A stretch of 64,000 nt of DNA from the NCBI GenBank assembly GCA_914767715.1, contig OU612065.1, positions 24,428,001 through 24,492,000 on the forward strand, given 5' to 3'. Positions 36,001 through 48,700 of this stretch are shown here, piece after piece. A program made the position numbers and the translations under genes. Under the pieces are notes generated by a model. The model was not told the DNA's origin. It saw only the letters and a program-made list of their open reading frames with translations, and searched no databases. The stretch's first letter is position 1. Every line of letters starts with the position of its first letter. This DNA is from Membranipora membranacea (taxonomy: Eukaryota; Bryozoa; Gymnolaemata; Cheilostomatida; Membraniporidae).

Positions 36001-39000
36001 AAGACCTTGCCCCTCTTGTATGATTACAGTATGTACATAGGATTGCTAGTCTAACAGTAATTGATAAATAATTGGATAAAAAGGCTGTCATGTGACACAA
36101 CTCGGCAGGAAGTTAGGGGACATTTTTGGACGCTGCTGGCAGCGACACAAGGTCATCATTCCCTAATACATTGTATTAAAATTTTGGCTGGATGTTGTAA
36201 ACAGTACACTGTGATTATTTATTCGCTTCAAACCCAGCAATTATTGAAAGTGACAGGCCTTTTGGAGTTTTTGAGATTGAATTTGGAAGTGCCCCCCAAC
36301 CACCAGTGGCCTAAACCTGAAATTAGTTTTCCAGGTAAAGTATCATTCGAATGAACTCGCACCCAAACAAATGAGCACCTAAACTTTGGTGCAGTCTTCT
36401 TCAAGAGCCGCTACTCAGAATGGGATTTGGTGGGACACCTACACCCCGTAGTATAATTTCTCCACTCACTAAACCATCTAAACAGGAACACAAGAGGGAT
36501 TTAGCTGTTGAATGAGTGCAAATGTCATCAACTACAGTGGAATGTTACATAAGCTTAGATTGCTACAGTATCGTTTGTCTATACGGGTCTAAAGTCTGGC
36601 AGGTAGGTACAGTGCGCACTTCCACGAAATTGGTGGTTTGAGTCTCTTATGTGACTGTTATGGATGACTGTCCAAGTGGTTCAGCTTTTGGGAGAAAGCA
36701 CTAGAGTCCATGTCATCGACCCTTGAACCGTGTGACTGAAAATCCCTTGGGGGTTTGACTTTGGACAGTGTAGTTCCACTGCAAGCTAGATTTTAGGCCT
36801 TAAAGGGCAACCAAGGTTTCAAACATGTTCTCACGATTGATAGCAGATGGCGCCTTCTGCATAGGGAAAATGACAAAATCTAATTTGAATGATTATCCAG
36901 CCAGAATTCTTGTGTAACAATTCATCCATCAGGTACTCAAACTCAGCTAGAATAGAATACCACAGAGCAGTTTCCTGTTCCTGTTATTATCTGGCCTGTG
37001 CTCTATCATTATTACAGCAATGTCTTGGAACCTCCCCTAATCTGAAGTGTTACCCAGCTTAGAGTCAGCAACTACTTTGAGTTCTGCACCGCGTCATGCA
37101 TAAAGCTGAGGCTGCCTAGCACATTATTTACTACCCACTAATGCATTGCTGCGAAACCTTGGTTGCCCTTTAAGTTAAAAAAAATGCATTCAACCGGGCA
37201 CCACTAAATATTAATAGATGAATATATCTGTTTTGGTTGTCTGCTACTTTAATAGAGATTAAAAGTGAAATCAATCACTCTAAATATCAAGTTACCAAAA
37301 TGTCTTTATGACCTTCAACTTGGGATAAGTTGGGATCAGAGCGCATCGCATCTCACTTAGTAGTGAAAAAATTCAGTTGTCAATGATTGAACAAATTTCT
37401 CAGTTGAGGTTGTCAGGTAGGGATTTACATCAATAAATTAACCATCTTAGTTTATCTTCTACCACCAGATCTGTTAGAGAATGCATACCTGGTTTGTGGC
37501 TTCTGCTTGCCTGTCTTCCTCTTCCTTCATTCGATCTCTAACTGGGGTAAGCTTCTCTTGCAGCTCTGGTGTGCACATATCAAATACATCTAAGGTCAAC
37601 GTGAACTTAATATCCTACAATCCCATCGCATTAGATAATTAATTATATTACAACGCAAACAATTATATAATTATTATTTCACATCAAAGAACTACTCAAA
37701 CGGCTTAATTGACCTGGAGCAAAACTTTGATGGTTTTCACCAACTTGGAAGGAAGAAAAAAGCTGAAAATATTTTATTCTATGATCGTTCCTAGCACGAC
37801 AAATTGTGTCATCTTACATGTATAGGTTTGGTGATCACTGTAGGTAGAGCATAGTTACATAACACTCAGACATGTTCAACAACATTAATGTATAAGACAC
37901 CAGCAAAATGAGTTTCAAACATACTTGCACCACCATGTAAAGCTAGTAACTACCTTTAGGATTTTAGCGTTGACTGCCTCTTTTTCTTTGTAGTAGAACC
38001 GCATGAACTGTATGGAGAGATATGCTGGAAGTCTGGATATCAAACTCTACAATCAAAGTGCAGGTACATAGTCTGAGAAGGCTAGCCTGAAGTCCAGCAA
38101 TCGTACAACATGGGTTTGAATGGCTTAAAATTAACCTAGTTAAACAGATGGGCTATATTGATAAAATTGATTGGTCATAATGGTCAATTTGAAAGAGAAT
38201 AAACAGAGTTTTCTTGATTTATCGCAAGTTATGCGACACAACTAGCACTGCATATCGGGTATCTCCAAATCTATGTGTATGTAATCATGAATTATGTTCT
38301 TCTGCTATCGCCAATGATAGTAAGTAATAACACACATTAGTGATGAAAACTTGGTCGCATGCACTGGTGGCTATATAACAGAGTAGAAAGTTGTTATCAT
38401 CATTTATCGCTAGATAACATCTCAAATAACAACATAAAAATAAAACTCACGGATTTCTCCCATTGGGAGTCACGCTCCAATATGTCAGATCGCTTGGTGA
38501 TATGCTCTTTTAGACCCTGGAAATATATTAGATGTATGTATACATCAATTATCTTGGAATGTTATTAAATGAAACCCATTCATTCATAGAATTCACAACA
38601 TAACCTTTTTCCTAGAATGACCTATAGTTGTCTATTCTCACACAAAAAGAAGACAACTCTCAAGATGTAACCATCGCACTGTAGACAAAACCTGTTTCGT
38701 TTCAAGCTATAACTAGACTATATTCGTGTTGTGTCATTTTCCCTTGCCAAATTAAACCATAAAATAAAGGTAAAATAGTCTACCTACTGATATTCTAATC
38801 ATCATTCAAACTTTTTCTTTCTCTCTCGACTCTACCAGATGTACCAGGGCAATTTATAAGATTTTACAAACAACACTTACACTTTTGAGCCCTGTTTGGA
38901 GGTACTTGACATCTTTGTCGATATAACAGCTCAGCTGATAGACATGGTCTGATAATGACTTGACTGGCTCGGTGTCGGACTCGACACACTTCATTGATTG

Positions 39001-41861
39001 TGCGTAGTCTATCCTCATGAACTTGTCTATAAATGATTGCTGTAACAAACAATATCTTATGTAAACTTAACTTAGAAAAGTACGATTTTTGTTGTTGATA
39101 CGGTAATGACAACTGGAAAATGATGAGTAATGTGGAAAGTTTGGCTTCATACTCTGAGAATTGAAATTGTATAATGGACAATGTACGAAAAATTTCACTT
39201 CCAAATCGCTTCAATTAAAATTGCCAAATTCACCTCTCAATACTCATTGTTGAATAAGCAAAATTTATCTCGATTCCAAATTGCTTACTCATTAATTAAG
39301 CTATATACATATTTAAAGAACTATCTACATTGGAACAACTTCGCCTATTGGGAATACTCAGAGAGCGAGGGTTTTGAGCAGAGCAATAGCGATGAGTTGG
39401 TAAAGAAAACATCGCTTAACCTAATTGAAAGACCCTCTTGGCCAACTAGATATAAATGAGACAAAATTTATATACATGAGTTATTTATTATCAAGGTTGA
39501 GACTGTGAATTCTATTATACTCACCGTCTGACCGGGTTTGATAAGTCTTTGTTGCAAACATCTAACAAACTCTACATAGCATTCATTCGCATCCTGAAAG
39601 AAGCAACAAAAAAACATAATATTGATACACTGAGCAAGATATACTAGGACACCAAATTCAGCACCCAGTTCAAGATAATGCATCAATACTTCATATCAAA
39701 ACAATCTTCAGCTAAATTTAGCGACTGCATTCTACAAGCTATCATTGGGAACTCTAGTTAATTATATGCATTTGAATTCATCGCATGTCCTGGTAGTAAA
39801 ATTTTCAGCAAAGAAATTTTTTCCAGAAGGATGAAACTTCTATAACAATAACAATTTTTTAATAATAAATATGACAGTGAGACAAAATCAGACTTTGGCA
39901 CGTACCTGTTGGGTAAAGCCTCCATGTTCACCTTTTTCGGCAAATCTAGGGAAGCATGTGAACATTCTCTGTAAGAACATGAGAGGAGTTACAGCTTCAC
40001 CTGCAGACCCCAACTCAGTCATCAAACTGCGCAGTCCTAAAATCATTTTTGTTCTTGAAATATAATATGATATAGAGGCAGCAACAGTTTTATAAAATAC
40101 ATTACCATTAATAACAACCTTATCATAAAATGAGAAATAAAACTTTTATGAAAACGTTTATGACTTATAGTAAGATTGATCAAGCAATAAACAATACCAT
40201 TTAGAGTGGCACAAAATCCATCACAATGAGCATCCATATCATGGCATATCATATCATCTTCAGAAAGGCCTCAGCGGTGAAGCTGTAACAGCTTGCTCTC
40301 AGATGGGGGGAAGATTGTTTTTGTAAAACATAGCCCTAGCACATTCAATATAGCAGTAGAATTGTATAAAATTTGTGTTATACCACTTAGACTGACAGAC
40401 CTGAGGTGATGCTGGTAGCATTATCCTGCATAGAGGCAGCAATGGGGCCAGTAGGACTATACTCGTTCAGTGAGGTAGCTAGTTCTGGTAAGGAGCGCAA
40501 GCACTGGATTGTGGCATTCATGTAACAAGTGTTACCAAGATTCACTAATCCAGCAGGAACCTTCATCTACACAATAGGAAAGAGGTGATGGCATACAGTT
40601 GAAAGAGATATATTTTAATTTGGCAACTACAGCCATGACAATAACACATGGAGCATATCAACTCAGTCAGGGAGTTTGGCTCTGCTAAATATGAGAGTCG
40701 TCCTCTCAAATTAACAGCTCATTAGAATGGACAACTCTCAATGACAGGTTCTAATCAGATAGCCTCTTGTGTAGCTATGGTTCATAAATATACATCGTGA
40801 TCTTCTTTTTTTAAAAGCAACCCTACAATCACTGATGAAAAAAAATAAAAACTCTGTATATCAGTTTGATATGAAGTTCAAACTTACTGTTTTAGCCAGC
40901 TGTTGATCAGTCATGTCCTCCACAAAAACTGTTTTCTCAACAGGAGCTTGCGGTAGGGCAGTGCATGATCCCATCATCAGAACAGTGACACCCTAAGAGA
41001 AAATATTTTTAAGTCATTTTCCAAACATGAATTATGGTAAGGCTATGACTCAAATTGAACGCTTCAACACAATAATTAGGCCTCTGAGACAGCTTTGCAA
41101 GAAAAGGCTTTTGATTGACAAACAAAGAACATCAGAAAAAAAATTGAAAGACAGCATTGCTCAACATTTGCCCTTATTGAAGACCAAACTGTATTTTTAA
41201 TGTTTTAGGTTAAATATGAGACTGCAGCCAAGGATATTGCATTTGATGCCTATTTGAGTTACTTTTATAGAAAAACTTGATTAGCATTAACATAAAGCTG
41301 CGTAGAAATAGCAGCTATCCATAAAAACAGGTGCTGCTGACTAAAAGGACCATGTAATAGAGAATCACAATTGGCAGGACTAAAGCTATCAAGATGGAAA
41401 TCGATCCTAAACAGAACTCACAGCTTTGAGGCCTTTGAATGTTTCCCATGACTCCTTCAGGGTTGATCCTTTCAACATGACTTTCATTCTATCTGGCTCA
41501 ACACCAGTGAGCGCAAAGATCTGCGCCTTGAACACTTCAGTCGGCTCGGTTGTATCCAGTTCTATATCAGAGTACTTTTCCTTGCCCCATTTCACATTGA
41601 CTGTAAAATATTAATATGAGTTAGAGCTTGATAGGCAAAATATGGTATTGTGGATATTGACATCAGATTCAAGGCAGCCAGATGTGAATGAAGATCCAAA
41701 TTTGTTATCAGAAACTCTGGCATCCCTGCCGCCAAGAAATACCCTCTCTATTGATAACAAGCTAATGCTGTATTGACAAGCTCTGTTCGGTTGTGTTTGT
41801 CAAGACAGGCTAGGTCAGCGGATTCACATTAACAAACAAACAAACCTTTGAATGTCGGCAT
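33071..41861 (-). CDS. USP14: Ubiquitin carboxyl-terminal hydrolase 14 (proteasome-associated deubiquitinase)
   Basis: Thirteen coding exons, read downward: 41861-41846, 41600-41422, 40992-40888, 40566-40401, 40036-39906, 39593-39525, 39039-38881, 38516-38451, 38046-37954, 37614-37489, 35522-35453, 34443-34261, 33186-33071. They total 1479 nt (492 aa; human USP14 has 494) with every phase matching. The N-terminal ubiquitin-like domain (VKWGKEKYSDIEL, VFKAQIFALTGVEPDRMKV) docks on the proteasome base. The USP domain has the Cys box GLVNLGNTCYMNATIQC with catalytic Cys114, the same number as in human, then DANECYVEFVR and the His box SSSSGHYVAW with His420. The terminal exon gives DWHSAYVLLYAPK, where Ala replaces the usual Gly, and a Gln/Glu-rich tail. 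The first coding exon is only 16 nt (MPTFK). The protein trims ubiquitin chains at the 26S proteasome. Confidence 0.97.
33491..33567 (+). repeat. tRNA-like (SINE head) remnant
   Basis: GGCGTGGATGTATGGATAGCG resembles a tRNA A-box region (33495-33515), and AGGTTCCTGGC about 40 bp downstream resembles a degraded B box. No acceptor stem or anticodon arm can be drawn convincingly. It lies between the two last USP14 exons. Confidence 0.3.
36597..36646 (+). repeat. tRNA-derived SINE-like segment
   Basis: TGGCAGGTAGGTACAGTGCGC (36597-36617) resembles an A box, and GGTTTGAGTCTC (36635-36646) matches the B-box consensus GGTTCGANTCC at 9 of 11 positions, with tRNA-like spacing. It lies in the large USP14 intron between exons 37614-37489 and 35522-35453, in which no coding sequence is visible. 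Confidence 0.35.
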
Positions 41862-42714
41862 TGTCTGTAGAATATATGGCTTGACTCGGCAATCTCTTCT
41901 TGTCCAGTGACAACAGTCTAAAACATCAACAGTAAGATTCATTACCAACATCAATTACTGTTGGTAGTCCGTGCTTCCAATGATTTATTACAGGCCTACC
42001 TGGAGGTAGTCTTTGGATATCATCATTTCTTTGGTGGTTGGCATAGTAGTGTTACATACTGCGCTTTGTTAAACATTAGATAATGTTAGTAAGACACAGG
42101 TGATGTCAGTTAGCTGATGCCAGGTCAAGGAGTGAGAGAGAACTTCAACTCCTAGTCAGGTCAAGGGGTACTCTTTGGAAGTTGGACTGGTCAAGACAAG
42201 TGAATGAATGATGGCAGTGATTTGAACATCACATCATCATCATCATCATCATGGACATCATAATAATCATTTCAGATATATATAATTATAAGACTTCAAA
42301 ACTCAGATTCAGTAATTACAAGCAGTTTTGAATAATACTCTCATTAGTTCGCAGTAACTTACCTCACTTGGATGTCTGGTGGACTACCAAAATATTGTGA
42401 ATAAGCAAATTTGAGCAAATCAATTGGGTTGGATGAGAATTTTTTTCTTCACAGGAAAATCTCTCAAGCACCAAAATAATTTTTAATTTATTGTTGTTTA
42501 TGAAAATTATTTTGAGGTATGATATCAAGTTTCACTTTACCATTGTTATATACATTGTGGAGTATTAATCAAACCATCAACTCCAACATGTCTATTAGTG
42601 TAGTTTCACTTTAATGTGAAAAACTCAAAAACTGAAGTCAAGAGAAGAAAAAAAACTTCAGACATTTCAATGAATGACTGGAGCTGAAATATCTAGGCTA
42701 ACCATCGTATTACC
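41862..42714. promoter_or_regulatory. Probable bidirectional promoter between USP14 and TOP3B
   Basis: The 853 bp between the start codons of two divergently transcribed genes must contain both leaders and at least one promoter. No TATA box stands at a convincing distance from either ATG, as expected for housekeeping genes. A CATCAT microsatellite lies inside at 42232-42252. Confidence 0.5.
42232..42252 (+). repeat. CAT trinucleotide microsatellite
   Basis: Seven consecutive CAT units in the USP14/TOP3B interval, followed by imperfect CAT/AAT units. Confidence 0.85.
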
Positions 42715-45700
42715 ATGGTTTTTGCATTGATGGTGGCTGAAAAGCCAAGCCTGGCACAATCACTTGCAAAAATTCTTTCAAATGGACATTTGTCCAGCCA
42801 TAAAGGATCAAATGGTGCCTGCTCAATACATGAATGGGATGGTAAATTTCAGGGACAGAATGTACTCTTCAAAATGACATCTGTCTGTGGGCATGTTATG
42901 GCCTGTGATTTTCCTCCCAAGTACAATAACTGGGACAAAGTTGACCCTGTAAGTATTTTTTCACTAATATCATCCAATCCATGTGTGTATTTTTGCCATG
43001 ATAATAATGCTTTCACCATTCTCCCTGCTTTCACCAAGGAGTTACTCCTTGCTTTGACCAGGGAGAGTTCTCCCTGTTTTGACCAAGAAGTTAACTCCTA
43101 GCTTTGACTCACTTACTATCATCATGTCATGATGATGAGGTTTTGTCTCTGTGCTTTTTTTAACCTTTGTAGTTAACATGCTGCGCAAGCCAGTCTACCT
43201 CCTCAAAGATCTTAGAACTGTTTGGTAAACTTAGAAAATTTTTACTCCGTCACATCTTTATAAATAACAAAATGTAAATAGTCTTTTACAGTGAGATCCT
43301 GCGCTCTCAACATGACCAAATCTAAAAAAATTTATTTCATAGGTTGAGCTATTCAGAGCTGATGTGATGAAAAAAGAAGCAACCGAAAAATTGAGAATGC
43401 CGGCTTTTCTTGCCAAAGAGGCCAGAGGGGCTGATTATCTTGTGTTATGGCTTGACTGTGACAAAGAAGGTGAAAATATATGCTTTGAGGTGATTGATTG
43501 TGTCAAACCCGTGATGAATAGACGATCTGGTCAGGTAAGCAGTCTTGACACCTATTTGAAACTGTTTCAAGAAGAACGGCAGCTTGTTTAACGTAACCAG
43601 TTGGAATATTCTCTCAACTTATTCAGTTGGTACCCAGTATGTATCAATATCAGTGACATAATTTAAAGCTATTATCTTCAAAATGGACCTATCTCAGAGT
43701 TGTAAAGTCAGACATAAGCCATACATCGTCACAAATATCAGCAGCTTATCTTCTCCTTCTTAAATTGTGCATATGGATATGTGATTAGAAACTGTTGTGA
43801 GAAAAAAGTTACAATATCAGTTACATATCTTGAGTGATTGGTATTTCATTACTAATTTCAGTATCTACTACGATTATTATGGAATGCTATTTATAACTAT
43901 CACCTTGATTGTTTTTTGTTACAGACTATATTTCGCGCCAAGTTTAGTGCCATTACCGATAAGGATATCAAGGCTGCCATGACTAAACTAGTAGCACCTA
44001 ACAAGAATGAGTCATTGTCAGTAGATGCACGGCAAGAACTAGATCTCAGAGTCGGTTGTGCGTTCACCAGATTCCAGACTAAGTTTTTTCAGGTGAGAAT
44101 ATATGTTACCGTTGAAGCAATAAAATCAGTATAAGAGCATCAAAACTTGATACATTTCCATTATTTCACTCAAAACCTGCATGTGTCATTGTTTTTATGA
44201 TGATATTGCGTCAGAATTTTACATATCATATTGGAGTTGTGTGCTCATATCCGCACAATTTCATAGCAGAATAACCATTCACATCGACAAAGCTTGTCCT
44301 ACCCTATTGAACATGTGTTTCATTAAATTGTTAATATGCTAATGGAAAAAAATTGACACATTTTCATTCCACTAATCACTAGATGAGGGCAGATCTCACA
44401 GTGCTAACTTATTTATTAAAATATTTCCAAAAATTAGAAACTTTCTGTAAAATTTTCTAGCATGAGTCACAAATTTAATTGGGTGAATTTTTTAGTCTGT
44501 TAGTGAAATGTTCTACCTTTTCTGATTGTTTTGATTTTTGTAGGGTAAATACGGAAATTTGGATAGCACTGTGATATCATATGGTCCTTGCCAGACCCCG
44601 ACTCTTGGTTTCTGTGTTGCCAGACATGATGAGATTCAGTCCTTCAAGCCTGAGACTTACTGGGTGTTACAAGTTCAGGTGAGGTGTTCAACCATTTCTC
44701 GTTTTCACTGGAAACCTATTCCATGGAGGTGCATGCTGTTGAGGCACACGTTATCTATCTGACCTTGGTCATAGACGTAATAATAATTTTATGAATAATT
44801 TATCATCATAATGTCTATGGTCTCAACCTCATGGCCCAAGAACTCTTAGTAGTGTGTCTATGATACGATAAAAACTTGAAGCTATGGCACATTGAAATAA
44901 ATATCATTGACTATAAATTATTGAACCTTTTGAAAATATGGTTCTTTTATTTTTCAGGCTACTCATTCAAAATCTGGAATGAGCATGAACCTCGACTGGG
45001 ACAGAGTTCGGATGTTTGATAAAGATGTTGCTCAGATGTTTCTCAACAATGTCAAAAACTTCAAAGAGGCAAAGTAAATATCATTGTTATGTAAACAAGT
45101 TTTGATGATAGCTGCCCTTTCTTTGATAACGCTCCATGATGCATTTCTTTGTTATTCAAAAGAATCACTTGGATATTACGATTGTCAGGTGTTAGTGTCA
45201 GTGTTTATTGCCTATCATTCATTTTAATGCAGGGTACTGTCAGTCAGTAAAAAGGAGAAGGCAAAGCAGCGTCCCCTAGCTCTCAATACAGTGGAAATGC
45301 TGAGGCAGGCTAGTTCTGGCCTGGGTATGGGTCCGCAGTACACCATGCAGGTAGCTGAGAGGCTATATATACAGGGCTATATCAGCTATCCCCGTACTGA
45401 AACTACGAGCTATCCTGAAAATGCAGATTTGAAGTAAATATCCATGTCATAATTATTATGCATACTGCCGACTTTGATGTTGCAAATGGATTTTTGATGT
45501 GATTTTACTGCAAGTTGACACCATGAAAAATCTGACATGACTATACCAATGAGTGGTTTCAATTGGATCTTGAATGACCATGTATTCCACAGAGTTCTTC
45601 TGATATTTTTTTAGAGGAACGCTAAAGATGTTTAGTAACAACTCAGAATTCAAAGACTGCTGGGAGCTGATACGATCGGGCTTTACAAGCCCCAGGTAAT

Positions 45701-48700
45701 ATTCATTAAGGATTTCTTCATATTTATTGTGCCATTATGAGATTTCATGAAGAAATATATATCAAGGTAGCATGAGGAAATCTAAACTGTCTATCACCTC
45801 GGCTGCTCATCTCATTTTTTGAACTACATAATAGTTATCCACTCTCTGAGATTTATACATACAGAATATACAACTCCTAATTATAAGAAGGTTAGAATTC
45901 GGCTTGGGAGAACATTTTTTATACATGACTAGGACTCGTTAATCTTTGTAATATTCATAGACTAAATTTAATTCTATCTAGGAAAGGGAATGATGCAGGA
46001 GATCACCCTCCCATCACTCCTATGAGAAGTGTATCTGAGGCTGAACTTGGACATGAGAATTTCAGACTCTATAATTTCATAGTCAGATACTTCATAGGCA
46101 CTGTAAGTTATGTCAATATCTTTAGTCAGTTGGATTTGCAGCTTTTTTATCCACTGCTACTTAAACTGATTGACACATCATTCCTAAAAAGAGAACAAGA
46201 ACATTTCAAAATGTTGAAAACCATGTATGAAAAGGCTTGTCTAGAGTATAGAAATTCTCCTGAACATAACCTCGACATGCTCTGGGCAATTTGAAGTTTA
46301 GCAGGTGTATAACTACGTTGTTGACGTAGGCTGTCAGAAGCTCTCTCGAATTCCTGGGTGAAGATAATTTCAAATTTGAAAACAACCCTTTTTTTCTTGC
46401 AAAATATTTAATTAAATGCCGAGGGTTTTCTCTCATTCACAGAGTTTTTCATCCATTTGGTGGATTAAATTAGACTTGTGTCTCAAATTGAGGCGGTACC
46501 TGCAACCCAAGTGGTATGATTGAAGAAAAAAGTTGATTTGTAATTGCAACAACTGAAATTTATTTATATATTAGCTGAGCCCGGATTGTAAATACCTGCA
46601 AACAACGTTGAGTTTTGAGGTGGGCAAGGAGAAGTTTTCCTGCACTGGTAAGACTCTAATAAGTGCTGGGTTTACTAAAGCAGTTACCTGGCAGGAGCTG
46701 GGTAAGGATGAGACATTACCGGATGTCAATAAAGGAGACTCGTGTCATGTCGATGATGTAAGTATAGTAATTGACATGCTTATTTTATTAGGCAACCTTG
46801 AAAGAAGCAGATTGATTTTCGAGGGTTCATATAAAGCTAAATATGACACAGTTACCTATATGGACCTAAACATGCGAACGGCTATTCTTGAAAAACATCA
46901 AGGTCATTTTGGAAATTATTGAATCCAATATGATGCATTTACATATATGTACTTAGACATGCGAATCGCTATCCTCAAAAAATGTTTGGTGTGGTTGACT
47001 CTTTTTCTTCCACTGCTAAACCCCTTGTAGAAAAAAACTGCCAAACCCAAACCAACCTGATGGCAACCGAAGTTGTTCTCTCCTAGTATATGAAGTTTTT
47101 CCTCCCCTAGGGTCTGATCTAAATAACCTTGTTTCATTATATTTTTCAATATATTTCACTATCTTTTACTGTTGTTTCACTATTTTTTTACTCATTTTTA
47201 TTATTTTTCACTATCATTGATATGCAGGCAAAGCTGATAGAGAAGCAGACATCTCCCCCTGAGTATCTGACAGAGAGTGAGCTGATCTCACTGATGGAGA
47301 AGCACAGTATAGGTACTGATGCCTCTATACCTGTACACGTCAATAACATATGTGAGAGGAATTATGTGCAGGTAGTTGGCACCAGTCGTAAACTACAGCC
47401 TACTCCTCTCGGTATTGTTCTGGTACATGGTTATCAAAAGGTTAGTTTATGCCATAGACTTAATATACTAGTATATTAAGTCTATTAAGTCGAAATACGA
47501 ATGAATCGGAGCAAATCTGAAACGTGAATCACAGTTTCAGATTTGCTCCGATTCATTCGTATTTCGGGGCGTTTTGAACAACCATGCTAGATTAAACTTT
47601 GTTTTATTGAAGGCTTGAGTTCTATGGGTCCCTGAGACCTGAACCCAGGTTGATTCGAGCTACCTCGATCAGCCCCTTCTCAAAGACAAGACAAGTCTAT
47701 GGTTTATTCCTTGAGAACTCCCCCAAGCCTGTGAGAGTAAATAAACTTTACATCTTGTCACAATTTATACTGAAGCTCCTGTGGTTAAAGACTGAGATAT
47801 TTACCTGGCTAGTGCGCTGGTGTTGCAGTTACTGCATGTGTAACTATTGACTTACCATATTAATGGCTTTTGAAGCAATAATAAGTAAAAAATATTTTGT
47901 CGTTGAGAATTGTGCAATTCGGAGTTATCCTACATATATCAAGTATGCAGAGATGAGCCTTGGTACGCCTATGTACCAGTTTCATAGTTTGTAACTGTAC
48001 TTTTAGGAGTAAGTGGTATTGAATGGCTTTATCTCCTTACGTATACTTAAAATATCAGGAAAATGTGTTTCAACATCAAGAAGTCAGTTTGATTTTGTTT
48101 TTGACAGATAGACCCAGAGTTGGTATTACCCACTATCAGAGCAGCCACGGAGAAGCTGCTGAATCTCATAGCTCAGGGTAAACAGGATTTTCAAGCTGTT
48201 CTCGACCACTCAGTGAAGACCTTCGAGATGAAGTACAAATACTTTGTGTCCAACATCACTGGGATGGATGAGCTGTTTGAAGTTTCATTCTCACCTCTAG
48301 CTTCTACTGGGAAACATCTCTCCAGGTAATATACTTGGTAGTTTAAATAGCGTTAACTGCCCCAAAATTTGTTTGGAATTGCATTCCTTCAATTGAAATG
48401 GCAAGTTTATATGTGGCAAATTGTACATTTAGCTATCTCAAGTAGCAAAAAGTTAGGTATTAATTCTACTTATCATTAGATTTGACTAATTCATTCAGTA
48501 TTTTAAATTGTTATCGTATCAAATCTTTTGGTCAAACCCCAAAATTAGACAGCTTAACTTTTAATGTATGGTAATAGACAGCTATAGAGCTATCTTACCT
48601 AGGTTAGACATCTATATGAATACACATTCTGTTATCTAGTATTCTGGCTGTAATGGTATGTTCACGTTTTAATGATGGTTATTTTGCATGTTAGTCCGAG

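Noticed and set aside
36061-36354. 97-codon open frame on the plus strand
   Set aside because: Inside a USP14 intron, no similarity to any family I know, no splice or start context.
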